A stretch of DNA of 64,000 nt, from assembly GCF_900327275.1 (NCBI RefSeq), contig NZ_LS398548.1, positions 2,356,001 to 2,420,000 on the forward strand, given 5' to 3'. Below the pieces are notes generated by a model. That model made no database searches. It worked only from the letters and a program-made list of their open reading frames with translations, and was not told the DNA's origin. Position 1 is the first letter of the stretch, and each line of letters opens with the position of its first letter. Made by a program: the position numbers and the translations under genes. The stretch comes from Orientia tsutsugamushi. Lineage in GTDB: Bacteria; Pseudomonadota; Alphaproteobacteria; Rickettsiales; Rickettsiaceae. Shown here in pieces: positions 30,678-39,800 of this stretch.

Positions 30678-32393
30678 TTAAATTTTATTAAAATTACTAA
30701 ACTTAACTAACTCAAAAGAAAATCCTTGAGCTTTAAAAGCGGGCTCAAGATCTTTCAGATAGTTCTCTCTGATGTAACTATCTTCAAATTCTGTTTTTGC
30801 TTTGATGAATATTTTTTTGTTAACACTATCTTCATTTATAACTTCCAATTTGCTAAACCATTCTTTATCGATAGCTTGACCGTAACATGTGACTAAAGAT
30901 TCTCGTACTTTGTACCAAGTCGAGTTGGAGCCTAGCTCTTTACTAAGTTCTGAAAGGTAATTCTCATCACTTATTTGTTGCTGTAAAACTGTTGTTTTTT
31001 GATACTCCGTTGTGCTATTGGTAACTTGTTTTGATTCATCAAATGGTATAACTTGTAACTGCTCAATATCGTTGCTATACACAGCTCGTACCTCCTGTAG
31101 TATCTTGAATTTAATATGATCTGATAGTGTAATATTCTTAAGCAACCTGATGTAATATTTGTTTTTAACCGCTTCCCCAAAATCACAAGATGTTAAAATT
31201 TGATAAGCCATATCTGCTTCAAAGACTCCAGCTATTTTACGCTTCAACTGAGCCTTCATACTACGATCTGTACCAGATTCAATATTTGCTAGATACTGTT
31301 CTTTAAATCTTCCTACATCATTAAATCTAAAATTTCCACTATTAGCCTGATCAGTAGTTAGTAATTCATTTGCTAACGCTTTTGCCATATAGTTTAGCAC
31401 TGCTGTCTTATTTTCAAAATGACGGAGTAAATATTTATTTGATAACTTCAACAGTAATTGATTTATGAAGTATATGTTGAAGCTTCTACTAGACATACGT
31501 TGCAGTATAACTGCATCTTCTTGCGTTAGTGGATAATAATCTGCTAGTCTTTTTCTTTTGGGATAGCATTCATTCTTTTCAACCTCTGAATCCTTAGTAA
31601 TAGCTGAAGTTGCTAACTCACTATTTTGCTCATAATTCTTGTTTGATGGCTTTTTATTACTAAAATCACTAAGCTCATGGAAATTCAAATTCTGTTGTTG
31701 CTGTTGATCTTCTTTTTCATTTCCTACTAACTCAATTTCTATAAAATCATCAGATTCCGTATATTTAAACTTTAAATTTTGCTGTTGATCTTCATTTTTA
31801 TTTTGATCATTCTCTATTAACTTATCTTCAGTAGATCTAGATCTATTATTATTTTTTTTATTATTATTATATCTATATATGTAGCTGCAATTTTTTGCAG
31901 GTTCACCTGCAAATTCTTGCAAATTGATGTGAAAATTTTTTTGTTGCAGAAGGACAATTTTTTCTTCTTTTTTTTCTTTTTCAGTGAAACGCTGAAAATT
32001 TTTTAGAAGTTTTACACAAAGAACATTACGTAACTTGAGATTGCCTTTAATTATTGTTCTATTTTCAACTTTAATAAAACCTGCATTTCTTAATTCAACC
32101 AAGCATTGCCTAACTCTGCGGTAACGAAGGTTTAACTCCTTTTCAAAAAAGTAATAACTTTCCTGTAATTCATCTATATCTTTGTTGTAATAGATTTGTA
32201 GTCTATATACCATCAATGATAAAAGCTGTTTAGATGTTTTGCTTAAAGCTTTAGCATTATCTCCAATCAGATCTTTCCATTCTGCTGGAACAAAATTTCC
32301 AATAAAACGATAAAAGACAGTTGCATTATTGCTACTGTTATTATTAGCAATTTTGCAATTATTGCTTGCAAAATTACGCAAATTTTGCGCCAT
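30678..32393 (-). CDS. Putative replication initiator with winged-helix N-terminus and DnaA-N-like C-terminus
   Basis: This 571-residue protein has three regions. Residues about 30-135 look like a plasmid Rep winged helix (KALSKTSKQLLSLMVYRLQI, LRYRRVRQCLVELRNAGFIK). A long polar linker, rich in N, Q, K and E, spans about 165-290. The C-terminal ~80 residues resemble DnaA domain I (STWYKVRESLVTCYGQAIDK, EWFSKLEVINEDSVNKKIFI, then IRENYLKDLEPAF), the part of DnaA that recruits DnaB. With dnaB directly downstream, a role in loading helicase at an element origin is a reasonable inference. The intact copy here contrasts with the frameshifted one at 54989-56549. Confidence 0.65.
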   Translation of the reverse strand: MAQNLRNFASNNCKIANNNSSNNATVFYRFIGNFVPAEWKDLIGDNAKALSKTSKQLLSLMVYRLQIYYNKDIDELQESYYFFEKELNLRYRRVRQCLVELRNAGFIKVENRTIIKGNLKLRNVLCVKLLKNFQRFTEKEKKEEKIVLLQQKNFHINLQEFAGEPAKNCSYIYRYNNNKKNNNRSRSTEDKLIENDQNKNEDQQQNLKFKYTESDDFIEIELVGNEKEDQQQQQNLNFHELSDFSNKKPSNKNYEQNSELATSAITKDSEVEKNECYPKRKRLADYYPLTQEDAVILQRMSSRSFNIYFINQLLLKLSNKYLLRHFENKTAVLNYMAKALANELLTTDQANSGNFRFNDVGRFKEQYLANIESGTDRSMKAQLKRKIAGVFEADMAYQILTSCDFGEAVKNKYYIRLLKNITLSDHIKFKILQEVRAVYSNDIEQLQVIPFDESKQVTNSTTEYQKTTVLQQQISDENYLSELSKELGSNSTWYKVRESLVTCYGQAIDKEWFSKLEVINEDSVNKKIFIKAKTEFEDSYIRENYLKDLEPAFKAQGFSFELVKFSNFNKI

Positions 32394-32602
32394 TTCTAAC
32401 CTCCAAAAATGTCAGATATAGCAGGTGGTTCAGGCAATTTTCGCTATCGAAAACCACGTTTTTATACCGCGTAAATATAGCGATTTAGTAGCTATACTCA
32501 AAATTTAACACTCTGAAAGGCTTATAACAGCACAGTAGTCTTAAACATTTAAATGTACCTGGTTAGGCTCATACAGCCCAATAGTAATAATAAAAACTTC
32601 AT
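32394..32602. promoter_or_regulatory. Upstream region of the replication gene; possible origin
   Basis: This 209-bp non-coding stretch has short inverted repeats (GTGGTT...AACCAC and TATAGC-gatttagta-GCTATA). A diverged copy lies at 36690-36880 without a replication gene attached. It may hold promoter, operator or origin sequences; no iterons are clear. Confidence 0.35.
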
Positions 32603-32747
32603 TAGACCTCTTTCGAAACTGGTTAAGGTAGTTCAAAATTATTGCTGATAAATATCGAAATAGATGTGAAAGATTCGGTCTTAGATTTAATTTGATCTCT
32701 GACATTTATAATTTTGAACTACCTTAACCAGTTTCGAAAGAAGTCTA
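32603..32747. mobile_element. MITE derived from the IS5-like element
   Basis: A 145-bp non-coding element whose ends are ~39-bp inverted repeats (TAGACCTCTTTCGAAACTGG ... CCAGTTTCGAAAGAAGTCTA). Both arms derive from the right end of the IS at 34172-35079: the right part copies the last ~110 bp of that IS and the left part is the inverted terminal ~39 bp. It could be mobilised by the IS5-like transposase in trans. Confidence 0.8.
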
Positions 32748-32992
32748 TTATAAATGCTCCTCTAACTTTTGTGATTGATCGAATTTATTATGCAAATTAA
32801 CTTTTTCATTGCCAGTTGATGGTGAATAAGTTGAATTATGTGGCTTATTCTTGTGCTCACGTAAGTCAAAACCTTTTTTAAATACAACATCTATGACTCT
32901 ACCTGACGCAATAAGAACGACTGGGCTCATAGAATCAGCTAGTTTTATAGCAAAATCAGCTAGCTTATCAAAAGCATTGCTAGCTCCAGCTT
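32748..32992 (-). pseudogene. traB: TraB (F-type, VirB10-like) C-terminal fragment
   Basis: Reading from about 32992 the frame gives GASNAFDKLADFAIKLADSM, then SPVVLIASGRVIDVVFKKGF, the conserved end of F-type TraB, whose C-terminal barrel forms the outer-membrane part of the transfer channel. The rest of traB is missing: it is joined at its 5' side to a traE remnant by a deletion near 32990. The last ~30 residues after KGFDLREH are atypical. It cannot function. Confidence 0.65.
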
Positions 32993-33277
32993 CATGTCAG
33001 CTATTTGCCTTTCCACCTCATTTGGAGAAGTAGTAAATAAGAGTTTCGTCACATAAATTGCTCATTCCTTTAAATAGGTTTCATGGTAATTTTTTGATGA
33101 AACCGTCATTTTACGATCAGGCTCCATTGCTGGAATTAATAACCACTTTTCTTCTTTGGTAATTGTAGCCATTATCGCAATTATATTAGCTGCAGCTAGC
33201 AATATAGTTACTGAAAGTAAGCATTTATTATATTTAACCAGCTCTTGTATAGCATTTTGCTTAAAGAGATGATTCAT
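32990..33277 (-). pseudogene. traE: TraE (F-type) truncated and fused into traB remnant
   Basis: The first 71 residues (MNHLFKQNAIQELVKYNKCL, one membrane segment LLSVTILLAAANIIAIMATI) match the N-terminus of F TraE, an inner-membrane component of the type IV assembly (VirB8-like role). A stop follows NYHETYLKE. In another frame the homology continues as KLLFTTSPNEVERQIADMK before the deletion into traB, so there is a frameshift near 33055 as well. The ATG overlaps the traL stop (TAATG), indicating translational coupling in the original operon. Confidence 0.7.
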
Positions 33278-33534
33278 TATTTGCCAACTTTTTTGCCCAA
33301 CAGTCTTGAATATCCTAATGGAGCTGGCAATAAACCTTTAGCTACTAAAAAACTTTTTAGCAAAAAATTCTCTGATACCTTCTTAAATTTCTTAAAGCAA
33401 TAACATAGAGCAATTCCTCCAAGCATAAATGCTAGGCCTAATTTAGCATGCCTGCTGTTTACTAGTACAATTCCTGGAGCTACACCAGCCAGTACAACTT
33501 CCCATTTGTCAATGCTTAAACCCATATACTTCAA
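33277..33534 (-). CDS. traL: TraL (F-type) pilus assembly protein
   Basis: This small 85-residue protein has two apolar segments (VVLAGVAPGIVLV and LGLAFMLGGIALCYCFKKF) and the TraL-like tail FLVAKGLLPAPLGYSRLLGK. F TraL (about 91 aa) is a VirB3-like inner-membrane assembly factor. It is the first of a traL-traE'-traB' remnant on the minus strand just inside the broken integrase, the usual left end of a RAGE. It appears intact but is useless alone. Identity rests on size, topology, tail motif and position. Confidence 0.65.
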   Translation of the reverse strand: MKYMGLSIDKWEVVLAGVAPGIVLVNSRHAKLGLAFMLGGIALCYCFKKFKKVSENFLLKSFLVAKGLLPAPLGYSRLLGKKVGK

Positions 33535-34171
33535 TAGTCTCGATAATGCTCAACATAATTTTTGATTTTGCATAATCACCTTCAGCCGCAATTGTAGCAT
33601 GAGATTTCTCATTCTGCTATTATAATGTTTAAATTAGCTAAATATCTTCAAACACAGATTTTACCCGCAATAATTAGTTTACATACATGCATGTGCGACA
33701 TGAAGTCGCACTATTCTTACCACAACGTTTATATCAGTCAGATAGTATTATAAATATTTATAACTTTGCATATATCCACTAATCATTTGTGTAACCTTAG
33801 ACATATACTCTCTTAGTAACTCCATACAAGCTATAGTATAAGGTATTGTTGAGTTTGGATTCATATGATTCAATGCTATACTAATTGTCCTCTGACTTGC
33901 GCCTGCATCCCCCATACAACTTCCAAGAATCCTTCTTAGATCGTGTATTCTGAAATTTTTTATGCCATCCTTTTTACAAATCCTATTCCATGCTTCACAT
34001 GGCTTTCTAAGTGTCCGCTTTTGCTACTATCGCTTTGTAGCACCCATTTACTTTTAGATGTTAATTTCCTTGCTTGCAATATTTCCATTGCCTCATCTGT
34101 TAATGGTATATTTTGTGCCTTTCCGTTCTTAGTTTTTGGTATATACCATATTTTTCTTACAAAATCTATAT

Positions 34172-35079
34172 TAGACTTCTTTCGAAACTAGAGAATGATG
34201 TAGAATGGTGTTATAAAAATCTAATTTGAAGTAATAATGAAATTAGATCAGATTAAAGAGTTAAAGGATGAAAAATTTCGTCGATTAACAGGAGTAAGGA
34301 AGAGGACATTTTCAAAGATGGTGGATATTTTGAGGAAAGCTGATGGTTTTAAGAAGTCAAAAGGTGGACGTAAAAATAAGCTCAATTTGGAGGAACAGTT
34401 GCTGATGGCCTTAGAATACCTTAGAGAATACTGTACTTATTTCCATATAGGTCAGAACTATGGGATTAGTGAAAGTTGAGCATATAAAGCTGTAAAATGG
34501 GTAGAAGACACCCTAGTTAAACACCCAAACTTTGCTCTTCCAGGCCGTAAAGCTTTAATGAAGAGTGATATGAATTATGAAGTAGTCTTGATTGATGCTA
34601 CTGAGAGTCCTATAGAAAGACCTAAAAAAACAAAAATTCTATTATTCAGGAAAGAAGAAAAGGCATACACTAAAAACTCAAATAGTGGTAGATAAGAAAA
34701 CGCGCCAAGTAATATGTACAGATTTTTCTAACGGTAAAAAACATGACTTTAGATTATTTAAGAAATCCAAAATTCTTATCCATCCTAAGGTAAAAGTGAT
34801 TACTGATACAGGATATCAAGGCATACAAAAAATTCACAATAATTCTGAATTACCAAAGAAAAAAAGCAAGAAAAATCCTTTAACTAAAAATGATAAAAAG
34901 AATAATCATAGGTTAGCAGGAGCAAGAGTTGTGAATGAAAACGTTATTGGTATGCTAAAACGCTTCAAAATTATTGCTGACAAATATCGAAATAGACGTA
35001 AAAGATTCTCTCTTAGATTTAATTTGATCTCTGGCATTTATAATTTTGAACTACCTTAACCAGTTTCGAAAGAGGTCTA
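34172..35079 (+). mobile_element. IS5-like insertion sequence, about 908 bp
   Basis: The ends are TAGACTTCTTTCGAAACT and AGTTTCGAAAGAGGTCTA, imperfect inverted repeats. It is inserted inside the integrase gene, and its single transposase gene is broken (next entry). Fragments or derivatives lie at 10790-11231 and 32603-32747. Confidence 0.85.
34237..35059 (+). pseudogene. IS5-like DDE transposase with stop and frameshift
   Basis: HTH part MKLDQIKELKDEKFRRLTGV, then a TGA at 34477-34479 where the copy at 10755 has serine (ISESSAY). The frame continues to DATESPIERPKK, where an extra A in an A-run near 34625 shifts it. Afterwards the DDE core reads QKFYYSGKKKRHTLKTQIVV, ITDTGYQGIQKIH, and NENVIGMLKRFKI with the final glutamate region. 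The intact protein would be about 270 aa. Two lesions make this copy inactive, although the element's ends are intact. Confidence 0.85.
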
Positions 35080-35459
35080 TTATACTTATAACACAGCTCT
35101 TTGAATGTAATATCGTTAGCTTTTCTTTCTCTTTCTTTTATACGTTTCTCATTTTCTTCCATCTGTTGTTGACGTGTTACTTCTCTTGGATCTATTCCTT
35201 TCGCCATTAATCTCTTTAATTCTCTTACTATTTTTCTAGCTTCTTTAATAGATAAATTTGGAAATACACCTATCGTCATTTTTATCCCCTCTTTTCTAAA
35301 TTTTTTTTCAAGAGACCATGTTTTTCTTCCTGTCGGTGATATTCTTAGTTTAAGTACTGGTTCAATTTTATCCTTGATGGTTGATGTTCTTTCAGTCGGA
35401 ATTTTTATTTTTCTTATTAACTTATCTGTTAACTTTAATGTTAATGTTATTGATTCCAT

Positions 35460-36514
35460 AATTATACCATAGATTAATTGTATATTAATTCATATTACAA
35501 TTACCTAAATAAGGTATCTATATTATTCTCTTTATTTGAATCAAATTTTTATACTAATTTATTCATAATATACCTGACTTCCAAACTACTTTATCAACCT
35601 TGGATTGGTATGCATTTTTCAGCCATCATCTTAACATTTAGATTAAAAACTGCCCCCAATTTCCTGAATTTTTTTGTTATATTGACAAATATTGCAAATA
35701 TATTTATAGTTAAAGTTGAAGATTAATTATAAATATTAATAAAAAGTTAACATAAGTTAATAGTAGGTTCTATAAAGTGTAGAAGTTAACAAAAATTAAC
35801 TTTTCTTCTTCCTTATACTTGATCTGTCTTTGCACCTTTACCTATAGTACATCTTATTGATTATAAGATGAAGCTCAAAGCCTAAGAACAAGCCATAACT
35901 ACTTTTACTAATTTTAGAAATTTTGTTAAAAACTCTATTGCTAGGGGTACGTTTATTATGACAAATTGCTAACTTTGTAGAATCGATGTAAATATACCAG
36001 TTTATTCTTCTTTCAAATGATGCATTAATACAGCTAATGTAGCAATATTCTAGGCCACAGTTGTATTATCCTACTATAGCTTGGTAAACAAAAGTATCTT
36101 TTATACTTATGACTCAAGTAATATAGATAATAATTTTTACAATCCTTGTATGAAGACAAATAAAAATATATCACTACTGTTAATAACTCAGCTAAGAACA
36201 ACTTTCCATCTCTGTTCCTTTGATTACTACTTGATATTAATTTCTTTCTCTCCCACTCTTGATATACCTTGTAAAAATTGTCTATTAAATAGTATACTGT
36301 TATAATACATTTTTTTATGTTGGGTTATTCCTTGTTTATTTAAATTTTTTGTATAACTCAACATTCTCTCTTTGTATACCTTTTATTCTCTACATTTCAT
36401 ATTTCCACTTATCCTAATCTGGCGTTTATAAGTTCTTCTATCTCTAAATTTAATTCTAATCTCATCTCCTCTTATTTCTCTTCACTCAACTTATCCTAAT
36501 CTAGCGTTATTAAC
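35460..36514. other. Decayed intergenic DNA with an IS982 transposase relic
   Basis: About 1 kb without a functional gene. On the minus strand around 36110-35830 several frames add up to the middle of an IS982 transposase (IDSTKLAICHNKRTPSNRVF, SSYGLFLGFELHLIIN). Farther right, the motif CTTATCCTAATCT occurs twice (about 36411 and 36500) in T/C-rich debris. If a RAGE attachment site exists beside the integrase, it would lie near 35460-35800, but I see no tRNA or recognisable att core. Confidence 0.5.
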
Positions 36515-36690
36515 TCTTTGGTTTTTTGGATTTATACAATTCTGCATTATCCATTACTACAAACTGAGCATGCTTTAACTCCTTAATTAATACTGCTTGC
36601 TGTGTACCCAAGCTTATATACACGCACCATTGTTGCTTTTTTCTATACTCAAACCTCATTGTAAATGACTATTATATGTCATTTTGACAT
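36515..36690 (-). pseudogene. IS630-family remnant
   Basis: On the minus strand this matches the middle of the IS630 transposase at 53728-54594 (AQFVVMDNAELY-like stretch preceding the asparagine/proline motif) and ends in the IS terminus CTCATTGTAAATGACTATTA. Most of the element is deleted. Confidence 0.6.
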
Positions 36691-36880
36691 CCAAAATGTT
36701 AGACATAGCAAGTGATTTAGATAAATTTTGCTGTTTAGCCAATACTTTTACGATTGGCAAATATAGGATTAATAACTATGCCCAAAGTTTTCAACTCTGC
36801 AAAGCTTATAATAACTTAGTTATCTTAAACTCTTTGAATGTATACATTTAATACGTTTAGTTACGACTATCTGCCATTAT
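36690..36880. repeat. Orphan diverged copy of the replication-gene upstream region
   Basis: Aligns with 32400-32580 over about 180 bp (ATGT-AGA-ATAGCA-GTGATT, CTCTG-AAAGCTTATAA-A, CTTAAACTTTGAATGTA), with a local hairpin GCCAAT-acttttacg-ATTGGC at the position where the other copy has a different stem. No replication gene is attached. Confidence 0.5.
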
Positions 36881-36891
36881 GACAACAGATT

Positions 36892-39800
36892 CTAACTAAC
36901 TTTATTTAAAAATGTTTCACATTTTTTATTAGCTAAAACAATCATGTGCAAGTCTACTGTTGTTTTATGCATCGCTATTTCATTTATAAGATCAAGATAA
37001 GCTACAGCATTAGCCTTGTTTTTTTGCCACCAGCGATCAAATGTTAACTGTTGTTTTGTTGTAATTATACAAGACAGTAACCTACGTTGTTTGTTATATA
37101 AATCCTCTTTAAGAGAACGTATAGCTAGTCTATTCCAATAATGATCGCTAATTAACTGATCACAACATTTTCTTAACCAATATAAGCTTAAAACTTCTCC
37201 TACAGCAAAGTAGGTTTTAGCAACTTTATTATAATCCGAGTTGCTATTTACAGAGACTAAAATAATATCTAAAACAGAGATTAGATAATCAATATTAGAT
37301 AAATGAGTAGCGAGCTTAGGAGGAATATTATGAGAAATATAATAATCAAATTTATCCTTAGCTTTTGCTGTAATACTAGATGATAATGAAGAAATTTTCT
37401 TAGCTAATGCTACAGTAGGCTTTTTATAGATATTGATAGTTTTAGTAATATCTAATTCAGCAGTATTTTGTATAAACCAACTTATACCCCTTCTAATTAG
37501 TTTATTTATTTCGCTAAAAATTATAACTTGTACTTCATTATTAATATGAGTACCAAGATCATCAATATTTTGCCATAACTCATCTATAGAGAAAATTTCA
37601 TTAGTAATTACATATGCTTTAACTATATTATCAAGAGTAGCTTTTGTATCATTCTGTATCATATTAAGAATTGGACCGCTAATCTGATTAATGACCTTGT
37701 TACTTAATACAGTTAAAATAATCTCTTTTCGTAGTGGATGTGCGGAGATTTCATCATAAAATCTTTTTTGCATTAACTCAGGAAAATAGTTAAGTAAATA
37801 CTTACTTAAAAATGGTTCACTAGCCAAATCAGTTTTGATTAATTCTGCATATGTATGCATTTTACTGTAGGATAATAGAATTGCTAGCTCTGGTCTTGTC
37901 ATTTTTTCTTTTGAAAGTGATCTTTGAGCAATTTCATTATCTGATGGTAAAAATTCGACAGTACGATCTAGTAATCCAGCTTGCTCAAGAGTTTTAATCG
38001 TATTTGTAAACATTTCCATAGTAAATAGTTTAGACTTTTCAGTAATAGTAATTGCTTGATTCTGTTTATGATTATCAACTAAAACTAATTTTTCAACCAT
38101 TGGAGACATTTGCTCTAAGATTTTATTTCTTTCTTTTAAAGTAAGCTTATTTTTAGCCATGGCGTTATTTAACGCTATCTTAATATTAACTTCATGATCA
38201 GAACATTCTACTCCAGCTGAATTATCAATGAAGTCAGTATTAATTCTTCCGCCTTGCCTTGCATACTCAATACGGCCACGTTGCGATATTCCTAAATTTC
38301 CTCCTTCAGCTATTACTTTCGCTGATATATCTTTTGCATTACAGCGTAATGCATCATTTGATTTATCTCCAATATCGAACATACTTTCATCTGATGCTTT
38401 AATGTAAGTTCCTATTCCTCCATTCCAGATCAAATCAACTTTTGCTTTAAGTAATGCTTTAATTAACTCTTCTGGTTTAACTTCATTCTTGGTAAGGTTA
38501 AATAGCTGCTGAGCTTCTGAAGATAATTTAATGATTTTAGCAGAGCGTGAAAATACTCCACCACCTTTAGATAATACTTTTGGATCATAATCAGACCATT
38601 TCGAATGAGGAAGCTGAAATAATCTTAACCGTTCTTGATAACTTTGCTTAGGATCTGGATTTGGATCAACAAAAATATGCATGTGATTAAAAGCTCCTAC
38701 TAGTTTTATTGTATCTGATCTAAGCATTCCATTACCAAAAACATCTCCAGACATATCTCCAATACCAACAACAGTAATCGTATCCTTTTGTACATCTACA
38801 CCTAAATGTTTAAAATGGTGTTGTACTGATATCCATGCTCCTTTAGCTGTAATGCCCATTTTTTTATGATCATAGCCATCAGAACCTCCTGATGCAAAAG
38901 CATCTCTTAACCAAAAATCATATTCTTGAGAAATTTTATTAGCATGATCAGAAAAAGAAGCAGTCCCTTTATCTGCTGCTACTACTAAATATGGATCATC
39001 ATAGTCTTCATTTTGAATTACAGTGTTTTCTGGAGATAATATTTTCTCTGTTACTGTGTTATCTGTAATATCTAATAATCCTCTAAGAAAATTTCTGTAG
39101 CATTCTACAGCTAATTTCTGATAAGAGGATGCGTTGGCAGTACTTTCTGGCGAAACTTTTACAAAAAAACCACCTTTAGATCCAACAGGAACAATGATAG
39201 TATTTTTTGTCATCTGAGCTTTCATCAATCCAAGAACTTCAGTTCTATAATCTTCTCCACGATCTGACCATCTAATACCTCCTCTTGCTACTTTTCCTCC
39301 TCGTAAATGAATACCTTCAAATTCATTAGAGAACACAAAAATCTCAGCGTAAGGTACTGGTAAAGGTAGATCTGGTATTAATTGTGACTTGATTTTGAAA
39401 GAAAGATAATTTTTATGGTTACCATTTTTAGTAAGATGATAATAATTAGTTCTAGAAATAGCTTTAACTAAAGCTAACATTGTTCTGAGTACCTTATCTT
39501 CTGCACTGCTTCCAATTAGATTTAAATGCTTCAGCAATTCCTGCTCAATGTTATTGATATCATGCTTAGTAACTGCATGAGGATTAAACCTATAATCAAA
39601 TAATTTTAAAAGCGTATTAGTAAATTGGTAATGTTTTATAAGTAATGATTTAACATAGTCTTTACTATAAGCAAATTTGATTTGTTGAAGATAGTGTACT
39701 AATGCTTGCAAAAGCCTAACTTGGTAAACACCAATGTTAATTAATGTAGTTAGTTTATACAGAACATCATATTCTAATACTTCGGTAGTGATTTTTTCTA

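Larger units (their letters stand above)
33748..35459 (-). pseudogene. int: RAGE tyrosine integrase split by IS5-like insertion
   Basis: The N-terminal half (35459 to the IS end at 35079) encodes the DUF4102-type arm-binding domain (LKLRISPTGRKTWSLEKKFR, IGVFPNLSIKEARKIVRELK) up to ITFKELCYKYN. Beyond the IS, the frame resumes at 34171 with IWYIPKTKNGKAQNIPLTDE, shifts near 34010, and continues WNRICKKDGIKNFRIHDLRR to HMNPNSTIPYTIA and a stop at 33748. The RxxHDLRR box and a candidate nucleophile tyrosine remain. The enzyme would have integrated the element at its attachment site. It is dead through both the insertion and a frameshift. It marks the 5' end of this RAGE copy. Confidence 0.85.

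Noticed and set aside
33943-34191. 82-aa plus-strand ORF MYSEIFYAILFTNPIPCFTW
   Set aside because: Antisense to the integrase C-terminal half, which shows clear catalytic motifs on the minus strand.
35478-36305. Short plus-strand ORFs of 74-82 aa in the IS debris
   Set aside because: Codon content and composition look like random AT-rich frames; an IS982 relic on the other strand explains part of the region.
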